A DNA stretch of 15,926 nucleotides. Source: GCA-002841655 sp964446775 (lineage in GTDB: Bacteria; Patescibacteriota; Patescibacteriia; Patescibacteriales; UBA12465). How positions within the stretch are numbered: the first letter of the stretch is position 1; each line of letters begins with the position of its first letter. Positions 6,704 through 14,805 of the stretch are shown piece by piece. Location: assembly GCA_964446775.1 (NCBI GenBank), contig CAYURA010000019.1, positions 1 to 15,926 of the forward strand, in the 5' to 3' direction. A program made the position numbers and the translations under genes. The notes under the pieces were generated by a model. The model worked only from the letters and a program-made list of their open reading frames with translations. It was not told the DNA's origin and searched no databases.

Positions 6704-8503
6704 ATGATTACTCGTTATAAATCCAGTGTTAACACTGGTAGCAGGCAAGCCGCAGCCGCTAATGTTCAAAAAAAATCTAGTTTACAAACAACAGCAAAGC
6801 CTATTTTTCAAAAAAAGCTAGCTGATGATTATGTTAAAGTTATTGTCTTAGGCGGACTGGAAGAGGTTGGTCGCAACATGACTCTCATTGAGTGCAATCA
6901 AGAAATAATAATTATTGACATGGGCTTGCAATTTCCAGAAGAAGACATGCCAGGCATAGACTATATTATTCCTAATATCTCCTATCTTCGTAATAAAACA
7001 GATTGGATTAAAGGGGTGGTAATTACTCATGGTCATTATGATCATATAGGAGGGATACCTCATATCATGGGAGAAATTGGCAACCCTCCAATGTTTATGG
7101 GTAAGATGACAGCTGGTTTAGTGCGTCGTCGTCAAGAAGAACATCGCTCAGCGCCAAAACTTAAGATTCAAGAAATAGATGAAAATAAAAATTTGAAATT
7201 AGGCGCCTCATTCAATATAGAATTTGTCCGTGTTAATCATTCTATCCCTGATTGTTTTGCAGTTATTGTTAAAACGCCACTAGGTTCAATTATGCACACC
7301 GGTGATTTTAAAATTGACTTTACCCCAGTTAATGATAAGCCTGCTGACTTACAACGGATCGCCAGAATTGGTAACAGCGGTATTATGTTAATGATGTCAG
7401 ATTCAACTGACGCTACTCATCCAGGATATCAGGTTTCAGAATCAGCGATTGGTGATGAGATAGGCAAATTAATTGAAAAAATTGAAGGACGAGTTATTAT
7501 TGGTACTTTTGCTTCTCAAATTAGTCGGGTGCAAAAAATTCTGGACTTAGCTAAACGTTATGGTCGTCGGGTTAGTTTGCAAGGAAGGAGTATGAACGCT
7601 AATGTTGAGATTGCTCATCAAATTTCCTATTTGAAGTTTGACCCAAAAATCCTAATTGACGACAAAGAATTGAATAATATACCAGATGATAAAGTGTTAA
7701 TTATTGGGACAGGTGCTCAAGGAGAAGATAATGCATTTTTAAGTAGAGTAGTAAACGGTGAACATCGTTTAGTTAATTTAAAACATGGTGATACTGTTCT
7801 TTTTTCTTCTTCAGTTATTCCAGGTAATGAGCGGTCTATTCAAAATTTGATGGATATGGTGGTTCGTCAAGGAGCTAATATCATTCATTATAAAATGTTA
7901 GATATTCATGCTGGTGGACATGCAAAACAAGAGGATTTGAAGTTAATGTTGCGACTCATTAAACCAGAATATTTTATGCCAATTGAAGCTAATCATTATA
8001 TGTTAAGAGCTCACGCTGAACTAGCTCTCCAAGTTGGGATTGATCCTAATAAAATATTTGTAGCTGATAATGGTCAAGTAGTATTGTTTAATAAAAATAA
8101 TCAAGGCGTATCAATTGGACAGCTTACCAAAGAGAAAGTTCCTTCTGATTATGTAATGGTTGATGGTTTAGGAGTAGGAGATGTTTCAGAGGTAGTATTG
8201 CGAGATCGTTTAATGATGGCCGGTGATGGAATGATAGTAATTATTGCTACAATTGATTCTAAAACAGGTGATATTATAGGTAATCCTGATATTATTTCTA
8301 GAGGTTTCATTTATATGAAAGAAAGCCGTGATTTAATTGAGAAGACCAGGATGAGAGTCAAGAAGATTGTTAAAGACAAAAATCCAATGACTCCAGCTGA
8401 TGATGATTATATAAAGAATAAAATTAGGAATGATATGGGACAATTCCTCTTTACACACACTAAGAGGAGGCCAATGGTTTTACCAGTAGTGATTAAGGTA
8501 TAA
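6704..8503 (+). CDS. rnj: Ribonuclease J family metallo-beta-lactamase/beta-CASP nuclease
   Basis: RNase J enzymes act as 5'-3' exonuclease and endonuclease in mRNA decay and rRNA maturation. The 599-residue product has an extra 40-residue Gln/Ala/Lys-rich N terminus. The metallo-beta-lactamase core begins at LGGLEEVGRNM (about 49-59), with the metal motif HGHYDH at 109-114, H179 (VNHSIPDC) and D201 (HTGDFK). The beta-CASP insert includes SDSTDATHPG and TFASQISRVQ. The IHAGGHAKQEDL block (401-412) and the C terminus RRPMVLPVVIKV are typical. Where RNase J normally has PVHGE with a metal-binding histidine, this protein reads MPIEANHYML (425-434), with Glu428 at the aligned position. I am confident of the family; catalytic detail is less certain. 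Confidence 0.93.
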   Translation: MITRYKSSVNTGSRQAAAANVQKKSSLQTTAKPIFQKKLADDYVKVIVLGGLEEVGRNMTLIECNQEIIIIDMGLQFPEEDMPGIDYIIPNISYLRNKTDWIKGVVITHGHYDHIGGIPHIMGEIGNPPMFMGKMTAGLVRRRQEEHRSAPKLKIQEIDENKNLKLGASFNIEFVRVNHSIPDCFAVIVKTPLGSIMHTGDFKIDFTPVNDKPADLQRIARIGNSGIMLMMSDSTDATHPGYQVSESAIGDEIGKLIEKIEGRVIIGTFASQISRVQKILDLAKRYGRRVSLQGRSMNANVEIAHQISYLKFDPKILIDDKELNNIPDDKVLIIGTGAQGEDNAFLSRVVNGEHRLVNLKHGDTVLFSSSVIPGNERSIQNLMDMVVRQGANIIHYKMLDIHAGGHAKQEDLKLMLRLIKPEYFMPIEANHYMLRAHAELALQVGIDPNKIFVADNGQVVLFNKNNQGVSIGQLTKEKVPSDYVMVDGLGVGDVSEVVLRDRLMMAGDGMIVIIATIDSKTGDIIGNPDIISRGFIYMKESRDLIEKTRMRVKKIVKDKNPMTPADDDYIKNKIRNDMGQFLFTHTKRRPMVLPVVIKV

Positions 8504-8539
8504 GGTTAATATCTGGTTAACAATTATAGTATTTTTCAT

Positions 8540-8567
8540 AAAAATATAGCAACTAAGCTATATTTTT
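8540..8567 (+). terminator. Strong Rho-independent terminator after rnj
   Basis: AAAAATATAGC (8540-8550) and GCTATATTTTT (8557-8567) form a perfect 11-bp stem with the 6-nt loop AACTAA, and the 3' arm ends in five T residues. The symmetric A/T tails make it potentially bidirectional. It lies about 36 nt after the rnj stop codon. Confidence 0.75.
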
Positions 8568-8634
8568 AGTTTAATTAAGCTTTAATGTAAAAATTGATAA
8601 TTAGCTGTTTGATTTTACAATTATTTTACAATTA

Positions 8635-8663
8635 TTGACTTGTCTGATTTATTGTGTTAGTTT
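8635..8663 (+). promoter_or_regulatory. Probable rpsA promoter
   Basis: TTGACT (8635-8640), a 17-bp spacer and TAGTTT (8658-8663) preceded by TG at 8655-8656 (extended -10). The predicted start near 8670 gives a leader of about 150 nt. The leader holds a 6-bp hairpin (8697-8702 with 8711-8716) and a GGAGG at 8729-8733 that is about 90 nt from the rpsA ATG, too far to serve it. The rest of the 320-nt gap after rnj is A/T-rich with nothing else recognised. Confidence 0.5.
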
Positions 8664-8823
8664 GTAAGTAATCAATTAGATATACACCTATCATTAAATC
8701 TTTCAGTTTTAAGATTATTAAGTTAATCGGAGGTGGCTGAAGGGCTTTTTTGCAAGAAAAGGTTTATTTATCTTTTTTTATTTGTTTGTCATTATTTATG
8801 TCAAATAGATAATATTTAAAAAT

Positions 8824-10098
8824 ATGTTACAAGATAAAGTTGGATCTTCAGAATTTGCCGACCTATTAGAAAAAAGTGGTGTTGATGTGCCTCAAGTAGG
8901 GGATATTGTAAAGGGCATGGTGATAAACGCCTCTAAGTCAGAAGTTGTTCTGGATATTGATGGTGTTTTAATAGGTGTGGTGCGTGGTCCAGAATTATAT
9001 TTTGAAGTTGAAGAGTATTCTAATTTAAAATCAGGTGATGAAATTGAGGCAGCGGTTATAGATGTTGAGAATGAGACTGGACGTCTAGAGTTATCTTTTC
9101 GCCAAGTTGGTCAAGAAAAGGCTTGGGATAAGCTCAGGTCTGCTTATAGAGATAAGGAACCTGTTAAAGTACACATTGTTGATGCGAATAAGGGTGGTTT
9201 AATGGCTAGATTCGGTCAAATCAATGGATTCTTACCAGTTTCTCAATTAGCTCCAGAAAATTATCCTAGAATTAGTGGTGGTGACAAGAGTAAAATTCTA
9301 GAGAAGTTAAAGACCTATGTTGGTCAGGTTTTTGAAGTTAGTGTTATCACTTTAAATGAAGAGGAGAATAAGATTATTTTTAGCGAGAAAGATATCTGGA
9401 ATAAATTACAGAAGCCAGCGTTAGACCGCTATAAAGTAGGTATGGTAGTTGAAGGTAAAATTACAGCGATTACTAATTTTGGTGTTTTTTTAAGTTTTGA
9501 TGAAGGCATGGAAGGATTGATCCATATTTCTGAAATAGCTTGGCAAAGAATTGACTCTCCTCATGAAATATTTAAAGTTGGTGATCAGGTTAAAGCAGAA
9601 ATCGTGACAATAGATAATAGTAAGGTTTTCTTAAGTTCTAAAAAACTTCAAAAAGATCCTTGGCAAGAGGCAAGCGTTAAATATAGCGCTGGTCAGACAG
9701 TTTCTGGCGAGATAGTAAAAATAAACCCTTTTGGCTTGTTCGTTAAAGTTGATGAAGAGATTCATGGTTTAGCTCATATTAGTCAACTTAATATAAGTCT
9801 TAAAGAAAAAATTACTGATCTATTTAAGGCTGGTGAGGTGAAAGATTTTGAAGTTGTTAGCATTTCACCAGAAGAGCACCGTCTAGGTTTAAAATTGGCC
9901 AAGATTAAAATTGTTAAGGAAGCGAAAGATAAAAAAATTAAGACTGATAAATTAGTGGATGAGGAGTTGGTGAATAAAACAGAAAAAGAAGATACAGCTA
10001 AAAAAGAAAACATTAAAAAAACTAAGAAGACGGCAATTATTAAGGCAGAAACTAAAGAGATTATGGATTTTAAGGAAAATAAAAAAGATAAAAAATAA
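8824..10098 (+). CDS. rpsA: 30S ribosomal protein S1, four S1 domains
   Basis: S1 binds A/U-rich single-stranded mRNA and helps load structured messages onto the 30S subunit. The 424-residue product has four OB-fold S1 repeats at about 24-93, 112-187, 205-273 and 289-358. Repeats 3 and 4 are the most canonical (GKITAITNFGVFLSFDEGMEG and GEIVKINPFGLFVKVDEEIHG, each followed by LxHIS). Residues 359-424 form a Lys/Glu-rich, probably disordered tail. E. coli S1 has six repeats; four is common in other phyla. S1 may matter especially here because the starts in this window lack Shine-Dalgarno sequences. The long leader suggests autogenous control, which S1 shows in E. coli, but I see no proof. Confidence 0.93.
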   Translation: MLQDKVGSSEFADLLEKSGVDVPQVGDIVKGMVINASKSEVVLDIDGVLIGVVRGPELYFEVEEYSNLKSGDEIEAAVIDVENETGRLELSFRQVGQEKAWDKLRSAYRDKEPVKVHIVDANKGGLMARFGQINGFLPVSQLAPENYPRISGGDKSKILEKLKTYVGQVFEVSVITLNEEENKIIFSEKDIWNKLQKPALDRYKVGMVVEGKITAITNFGVFLSFDEGMEGLIHISEIAWQRIDSPHEIFKVGDQVKAEIVTIDNSKVFLSSKKLQKDPWQEASVKYSAGQTVSGEIVKINPFGLFVKVDEEIHGLAHISQLNISLKEKITDLFKAGEVKDFEVVSISPEEHRLGLKLAKIKIVKEAKDKKIKTDKLVDEELVNKTEKEDTAKKENIKKTKKTAIIKAETKEIMDFKENKKDKK

Positions 10099-10152
10099 TT
10101 ATAGTTTTCTAAATTAGTAAGTATTTTTATAGTTAAAATTATTTTAAGCAAA

Positions 10153-10181
10153 TTGCCAAAAAGACTCAGTCAGTATATAAT
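10153..10181 (+). promoter_or_regulatory. ftsH promoter
   Basis: TTGCCA (10153-10158), a 17-bp spacer and TATAAT (10176-10181). Transcription would start near 10188, about 44 nt before the ftsH ATG. No terminator was found between rpsA and this point, so read-through from rpsA is also possible. Confidence 0.7.
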
Positions 10182-10208
10182 GACAATGTTCTTTTAATTA
10201 AAAAATAT

Positions 10209-10254
10209 AAAAAATTAGTACAAAATTTATTATGAAAAAATTAGTACAAAATTT
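10209..10254 (+). repeat. 20-nt direct repeat spanning the ftsH start codon
   Basis: The sequence aaaaaattagtacaaaattt occurs at 10209-10228 and again at 10235-10254, a 26-nt period. The second copy encodes residues 2-7 of FtsH and part of residue 8 (KKLVQN and on); the first lies wholly in the untranslated leader, ending 3 nt before the ATG. It looks like a recent tandem duplication across the initiation region. Confidence 0.9.
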
Positions 10255-12067
10255 TCTAATCTTCTTTTTAGTTTTTCTATCTATTGCTGCCCTCTTTAGT
10301 ACCGTAACTGGTACAAAAAAAATTCCTGTAGTTGGAATAGAGGCATTAATTAATGATATTGAAACTGAGCAAGTTCAATCTTTAAAAGTCCAAGGTGACG
10401 AGATTCAAGTTGAATTAAAAGATGGTACGCAGAAAATTGTTAAGAAAGAAAGTGGAGAAAGCTTATCTTTTTTATTGAAAAATCTTGCAGTTGATTCTGA
10501 TAAAATTAAAGATATTGAAATTAGTATTATTGAGCCCTCAGGTTGGTCTTATTGGTTAGCTATTATTCTACCTTTTCTTTTACCTCTGTTGATTATTTTA
10601 GTATTCTTTCTATTTATGATGCGTAGCGCTCAAGGGATGAATTCTAAAGCGATGAGCTTTGGTCAATCAAATGCCAAGGATTTTAATTTAGACAATAAGG
10701 CTAAGGTAAGTTTTAAAGATGTGGCTGGCGCTAAAGAGGCTAAGGAAGAACTAGGTGAAGTAGTGGAGTTTTTAAGATTCCCTAAAAAATTTGTAGATTT
10801 AGGCGCTCGTATTCCTCGCGGAGTGCTATTGTTAGGTAGTCCAGGGACCGGTAAAACATTATTAGCACGAGCAGTTGCGGGTGAGGCAAAGGTCCCCTTT
10901 TTCCATATATCAGGGTCAGAATTTGTTGAGATGTTTGTTGGTGTTGGTGCGTCTCGGGTGCGTTCATTATTTCAGAAAGCCAAGAAACATTCACCATGCA
11001 TTGTTTTTATTGATGAAATAGATGCTGTCGGTCGTCGGCGTGGTGCTGGTCTTGGCGGTTCTCATGACGAGAGAGAACAAACTCTAAATCAGATTTTAGT
11101 AGAAATGGATGGTTTTGAGGTTAGTCAAAATGTAATTGTTATTGCAGCCACTAATCGTCCTGATGTGCTTGATCCTGCCCTGCTTAGGCCAGGACGCTTT
11201 GATCGACAAGTTGTAATTGATAAGCCTGATTTACGCGATCGTGAAGCAATATTAAATGTGCATGTTAAGAAAAAGCCACTAGCAAAAAATGTTAAATTAA
11301 AGAGAATCGCTGAACGGACGCCTGGTTTTTCGGGCGCAGATTTAGCTAATTTACTTAATGAGGCAGCAATCTTAACTGCTCGTGAAAATAAAAAAGAAAT
11401 TGGCATGGAGGAATTATTCTCTTCCATTGAAAAGGTGATGATTGGGCCAGAGCGTAAAAGCAGGATTATTAGTGATCGAGAACAGAAGATAACAGCCTAT
11501 CATGAAGCTGGTCACGCTATAGTGGCTCATTTTTTGCCTAACTCTGATCCAGTACAAAAGGTTTCTATTATTGCTCGTGGTCAAGCTGGGGGCTATACCT
11601 TAAAAGTTCCCACTGAAGATAAATACTTTCATGCTAAATCTGATTTTCTAAATGAAATAGCTATATTATTAGCAGGGCATTTAATAGAAAAAGAAATTTT
11701 TGGTGAAGTGACTACTGGTGCCAGCTCTGATCTACGCCGAGCCACTTCAATTGCTCGAAGTTTAATCACCGATTTTGGCATGAGTGATGTATTAGGTCCT
11801 AGAACTTTCGGACAAAAAGAAGAGTTAATTTTTCTAGGTCGAGAGATTCATGAACAAAAAGATTATAGCGAAAATGTAGCTGAGCAAATAGATTTAGAAA
11901 TCAGTAATTATATTAATCAGGCAGCTTTGAAAGCAAAAACTATACTTAAAGATAATAGAGTTAAATTAGAAAGAGTGGTGGCTGCTCTGCTTAAAACGGA
12001 AACTTTAGAAAAAGAAGAGTTTGAAGAGTTGGTGGCTGATTCTGAAATTGGGAATAATAAAGTTTAG
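10232..12067 (+). CDS. ftsH: ATP-dependent zinc metalloprotease FtsH
   Basis: FtsH is a membrane-bound hexameric AAA+ protease that extracts and degrades membrane and short-lived cytosolic proteins. The 611-residue product has helix 1 at about 7-24, an external domain to about 104, and helix 2 at about 107-130. The AAA+ module carries Walker A GSPGTGKT at 202-209, Walker B IVFIDE at 257-262 and the second region of homology ending RPGRFD at 319-324. The zinc protease has HEAGH at 424-428 and a third ligand Asp near 500 (GASSDL). The pore motif FVGVGA (235-240) is present. All catalytic residues look intact. In other bacteria FtsH degrades some SsrA-tagged membrane proteins, which links it to the tmRNA in this window. 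It has its own promoter and ends with TAG. Confidence 0.97.
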   Translation: MKKLVQNFLIFFLVFLSIAALFSTVTGTKKIPVVGIEALINDIETEQVQSLKVQGDEIQVELKDGTQKIVKKESGESLSFLLKNLAVDSDKIKDIEISIIEPSGWSYWLAIILPFLLPLLIILVFFLFMMRSAQGMNSKAMSFGQSNAKDFNLDNKAKVSFKDVAGAKEAKEELGEVVEFLRFPKKFVDLGARIPRGVLLLGSPGTGKTLLARAVAGEAKVPFFHISGSEFVEMFVGVGASRVRSLFQKAKKHSPCIVFIDEIDAVGRRRGAGLGGSHDEREQTLNQILVEMDGFEVSQNVIVIAATNRPDVLDPALLRPGRFDRQVVIDKPDLRDREAILNVHVKKKPLAKNVKLKRIAERTPGFSGADLANLLNEAAILTARENKKEIGMEELFSSIEKVMIGPERKSRIISDREQKITAYHEAGHAIVAHFLPNSDPVQKVSIIARGQAGGYTLKVPTEDKYFHAKSDFLNEIAILLAGHLIEKEIFGEVTTGASSDLRRATSIARSLITDFGMSDVLGPRTFGQKEELIFLGREIHEQKDYSENVAEQIDLEISNYINQAALKAKTILKDNRVKLERVVAALLKTETLEKEEFEELVADSEIGNNKV

Positions 12068-12095
12068 TTGACTAATGTTTGCTTTTAGTTATACT
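12068..12095 (+). promoter_or_regulatory. Promoter of the rpmF-nusB-rnc-pilT group
   Basis: TTGACT (12068-12073) directly follows the ftsH stop codon. After a 16-bp spacer comes TATACT (12090-12095). The start near 12102 leaves about 65 nt of leader, which contains a low-complexity AAT repeat (12124-12153) with two copies of aataatcataa. Confidence 0.65.
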
Positions 12096-12166
12096 AAAAG
12101 TGGTTAATAATTATAGAAATTAAATAATAATCATAATAATAATAATCATAAATTCTTTTTAATAAT

Positions 12167-12373
12167 ATGGCTAATCCTAAAAAAAGAAAATCAAAAAGTG
12201 CAGTTAGAACTAATCGTGCTCATTTAGCTTTAACAAAAGTTACGCTTAATAAATGTCCGCAATGTGGCAAAACAAAACAACCTCATATCGCTTGTACTTT
12301 TTGCGGTTATTATCGTGGCCGAAAAATATTGAAAGTTGATGATCCAGTTAAAAATGTAAAAACTAAAAAATAA
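12167..12373 (+). CDS. rpmF: 50S ribosomal protein L32, zinc-binding form
   Basis: L32 is a small protein of the large subunit. The 68-residue product begins MANPKKRKSKSAVRTNRAH, typical of the family. It keeps the four-cysteine zinc ribbon at C30, C33, C43 and C46 (CPQC and CTFC). It is therefore the zinc-dependent paralogue type, not the Cys-less one some bacteria switch to. The nusB ATG follows the stop by 3 nt. Confidence 0.96.
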   Translation: MANPKKRKSKSAVRTNRAHLALTKVTLNKCPQCGKTKQPHIACTFCGYYRGRKILKVDDPVKNVKTKK

Positions 12374-12376
12374 GTT

Positions 12377-12898
12377 ATGTCTAACCGTCATCTCTCTCGA
12401 ACAATTGCCCTGCAAACCCTGTTTGCTTGGGATTTTAATGGTCGTAATGGACAAAATACGGAATCTTTAATGAAGGATAACTTTATTAATTTTGCTCCTG
12501 ATTTTGATGATGGTGGCTTTGTTGGCGAATTAGTACGCGGAGTAATGGATAATCAAAATGAAATTGATCAAGCGATAATTAAGTATGCAACTGAGTGGCC
12601 CTTGGATCAGATAACTACAATTGACCGGAATGTTTTACGTTTGGGTTTATATGAGCTTTTATTTACCGAAATTCCTCCTCGAGTTGCTATTAACGAAGCA
12701 ATTGAAGTTGCTAAAAATTTTGGTGGAGACGCTTCAGGTAAATTTATTAATGGCGTTTTAGGGGCTATTTATAATGAATGGAGTGATGAAGAAAAAAAGG
12801 AACGAGATAATCATTGGGATAAAAAGAAAGAAGATGAGGAAACTAATATTAAAAGCGATCTTTCTGCTAAAATCAAGGAAGATAGTGAGGGACTTTAG
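12377..12898 (+). CDS. nusB: Transcription antitermination protein NusB
   Basis: NusB pairs with S10 (NusE) and binds boxA RNA to keep RNA polymerase elongating through rRNA operons. The 173-residue product has the all-helical NusB fold over about 5-135: LSRTIALQTLFAWDF at the start, LDQITTIDRNVLRLGLYELLF in the middle, and PPRVAINEAIEVAKNFGGDASGKFINGVLGAIY at the end. About 38 charged residues follow (136-173), a tail longer than in typical 130-150-residue NusB. A boxA-like sequence lies 2.1 kb downstream in front of 23S rRNA, a plausible site of action. The gene ends with TAG, inside a small hairpin (12889-12893 with 12898-12902). Confidence 0.94.
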   Translation: MSNRHLSRTIALQTLFAWDFNGRNGQNTESLMKDNFINFAPDFDDGGFVGELVRGVMDNQNEIDQAIIKYATEWPLDQITTIDRNVLRLGLYELLFTEIPPRVAINEAIEVAKNFGGDASGKFINGVLGAIYNEWSDEEKKERDNHWDKKKEDEETNIKSDLSAKIKEDSEGL

Positions 12899-13000
12899 TC
12901 CCTATTCTACTCTTGGATTGGTTTTAATTTCTTGTTAAGCTAGATAATAGCGGGTGATAGGTTTAACTTGACTCTCTATATTCTAGTAGAACTTAAACAT

Positions 13001-13693
13001 ATGACTGCTATCGAAAAATTGGAACATGAGCTTGAATTAAATTTTAATAATAAAAATATATTGAAGCAGGCGATGATTCATCGCTCATATTTAAATGAAC
13101 ATTCAGAATTAGAACAAGGTCATAATGAGAGGTTAGAATTTTTAGGTGATGCAGTTTTAGAAATTATAGTTACTGAGCACCTTTATCTCAATTACCCTAA
13201 TACCCCTGAAGGAGATCTAACTAATTGGCGGGCATCATTAGTTAATTCAAAAATGCTTTATTTAATTGCTCAGGAGTTAAGATTAGATGCCTGTTTATAT
13301 CTATCTAAGGGCGAGGCTAAAGATAAGAATAAAAAATCACGACATTATATTTTAGCTAATGCAGTAGAGGCGCTGATTGGAGCTATTTATTTAGATCAAG
13401 GAATTAAGTCGGCAAGCATTTTTGTGAATAAATATATTATTAATAAATTACCCGATATTTTAAAAAATAAATCTTATCTTGATCCTAAATCACATTTTCA
13501 AGAACAAGCACAAGAAAAAAGAGGAATTACTCCTCGTTATGAAATTATTAGTGAGTCAGGCCCTGACCATGATAAACTATTTGAGGTTGGTCTTTATCTG
13601 GATGAAGAGTTTATTGTTAATGGTAAAGGTTCTTCAAAGCAAGAAGCTCAAGTTAAAGCAGCTGCTAACGGTCTTATAAAATTAAATTGGTAA
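13001..13693 (+). CDS. rnc: Ribonuclease III
   Basis: RNase III cuts double-stranded RNA and releases rRNA precursors from their stems. Starting at the ATG at 13001 gives 230 residues, normal for the family; an in-frame TTG at 12968 would add 11 atypical residues. The endonuclease domain carries the signature NERLEFLGDAVL at 42-53, with E43, E46 and D50 matching E38, E41 and D45 of E. coli. The second metal cluster reads ANAVEALIGAIYLDQG, so the essential Glu (E123) is kept but Asn120 replaces the usual Asp114. A double-stranded RNA-binding domain covers about 159-229 (HFQEQAQEKRG, then GKGSSKQEAQVKAAANGL). pilT starts 4 nt after the stop codon. Confidence 0.95.
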   Translation: MTAIEKLEHELELNFNNKNILKQAMIHRSYLNEHSELEQGHNERLEFLGDAVLEIIVTEHLYLNYPNTPEGDLTNWRASLVNSKMLYLIAQELRLDACLYLSKGEAKDKNKKSRHYILANAVEALIGAIYLDQGIKSASIFVNKYIINKLPDILKNKSYLDPKSHFQEQAQEKRGITPRYEIISESGPDHDKLFEVGLYLDEEFIVNGKGSSKQEAQVKAAANGLIKLNW

Positions 13694-13697
13694 ATTT

Positions 13698-14762
13698 ATG
13701 GATGTAAAAAAAATACTAAGTGAAATGGCCAAGATAGATGCATCGGATTTGCATTTAGTCTTTAATTTACCTCCAATGATGAGAAAGGATGGTTGTTTAA
13801 AAATAATTCCTGATAAATTATTCCGCAAAGGTAATGCATCATTACGCATCTCAGACGCTGAATTGGAACAAACGGCTAAAGAATTATTAGATCCTATTCA
13901 ATGGAATAGGCTGTTACAAGAGAAAGACTTAGATGCGGCTGTCGCCCTAAATAATGCGCGCTATCGTTTAAATTTTTCTTTTGAAAGAGGTCATTTACGT
14001 ATGGTGGCCAGAGTTATTCGTGAGACTAAACCTAGTTTAGCTGAAATTGGTATGCCTGATTCGGTTAAAGATTTATTGGATTTAAATCAAGGCTTAGTTT
14101 TAGTAACCGGGCCAACTGGTTGTGGTAAATCAACCACTTTGGCAGCTATGGTCAATCATATAAACTCTAATCGCGCCTGTCATATTTTAACTTTAGAAGA
14201 TCCAATTGAGTTCATGTTCAGCCCCGAGAAAAGTATCATTTCTCAGCGTCAGTTAGGTGAAGATATGATTAGTTTTGCGGCTGGTTTAAAACATGCATTA
14301 AGACAAGATCCTAACGTAATTATGGTTGGTGAAATGAGAGATTTAGAAACTATTGGAGCAGCAATCACTTTAGCGGAAACTGGCCATTTAGTTTTGGCTA
14401 CTCTGCATACCTATAATGCTGCTCAAACAATTGATCGAATTATTGATATTTTTCCAGCCCATCAACAAGGTCAAATTAGGTCACAGTTGTCAATGATTTT
14501 AGCAGCGGTTATTTCGCAAAGGCTTCTACCAGATCCAGCTGGGGGCAGGGTTGCGGCTAGAGAAATTCTCCTTCATAACGACGCTATTGCTAATTTAATT
14601 AGAGAAAATAAGATTGCGCAAATAAAAACTGTGTTGGAGACTAATAGTCAAAATGGTATGACCACGATGGATAGACATTTAAAAGAGCTATATAATAAAA
14701 ATAAGATATCCAGACAAACAGCCATAGATTATATGGAAGATAGTAATTTGCTAGATTCATAA
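13698..14762 (+). CDS. pilT: Type IV pilus retraction ATPase PilT
   Basis: PilT is a cytoplasmic hexameric motor that depolymerises type IV pili, driving twitching and DNA uptake. The 354-residue product has the N-terminal ASDLHL domain. Its ATPase core has Walker A GPTGCGKS (138-145), the Asp box LTLEDPIEF (164-172), Walker B VIMVGEMRD (207-215) and the His box TGHLVLATLHT (228-238). The C-terminal segment AIANLIRE (296-303) corresponds to the PilT-specific AIRNLIRE motif, with Ala for the first Arg, which favours PilT over PilB. No other pilus gene is in the window; placement behind rnc suggests the core pilus genes lie elsewhere. Pilus retraction would fit a host- or surface-associated small cell, but that is inference. 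Confidence 0.92.
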   Translation: MDVKKILSEMAKIDASDLHLVFNLPPMMRKDGCLKIIPDKLFRKGNASLRISDAELEQTAKELLDPIQWNRLLQEKDLDAAVALNNARYRLNFSFERGHLRMVARVIRETKPSLAEIGMPDSVKDLLDLNQGLVLVTGPTGCGKSTTLAAMVNHINSNRACHILTLEDPIEFMFSPEKSIISQRQLGEDMISFAAGLKHALRQDPNVIMVGEMRDLETIGAAITLAETGHLVLATLHTYNAAQTIDRIIDIFPAHQQGQIRSQLSMILAAVISQRLLPDPAGGRVAAREILLHNDAIANLIRENKIAQIKTVLETNSQNGMTTMDRHLKELYNKNKISRQTAIDYMEDSNLLDS

Positions 14763-14805
14763 TTTTTTAGTAGAAAAGATTGAAAAAGCTTTTGATTTTA
14801 GGGTC

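Noticed and set aside
8729..8823. tRNA-Ser gene or a 21-codon upstream frame (TTG 8750) in the rpsA leader
   Set aside because: Only the first bases resemble tRNA-Ser and no anticodon or T-arm follows. The TTG is about 16 nt from GGAGG and the peptide is low-complexity.
9783..10151. Minus-strand 122-residue frame opposite the rpsA tail
   Set aside because: It is a shadow of the Lys/Glu-rich S1 tail, with no start signal and hydrophobic low-complexity content.
12124..12153. AAT-rich tandem repeat before rpmF as a regulatory repeat or CRISPR-like unit
   Set aside because: It is low-complexity A/T sequence with two short copies only and no spacer structure.
12889..12908. Hairpin GGGAC/GTCCC over the nusB stop codon as a terminator
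   Set aside because: The 5-bp stem lacks a U-tract and overlaps coding sequence; a weak effect on the nusB-rnc junction cannot be excluded.
12968..13000. TTG at 12968 as the RNase III start
   Set aside because: The 11 extra residues are not typical of the family, and the ATG at 13001 gives a normal length. The TTGACT there was also tested as a -35 box, but no fitting -10 follows.
157..14762. UGA recoded as glycine (as in Gracilibacteria and Absconditabacteria) because no gene ends in TGA
   Set aside because: All genes are full length in the standard code without internal UGA, and TAA preference is expected at this base composition.
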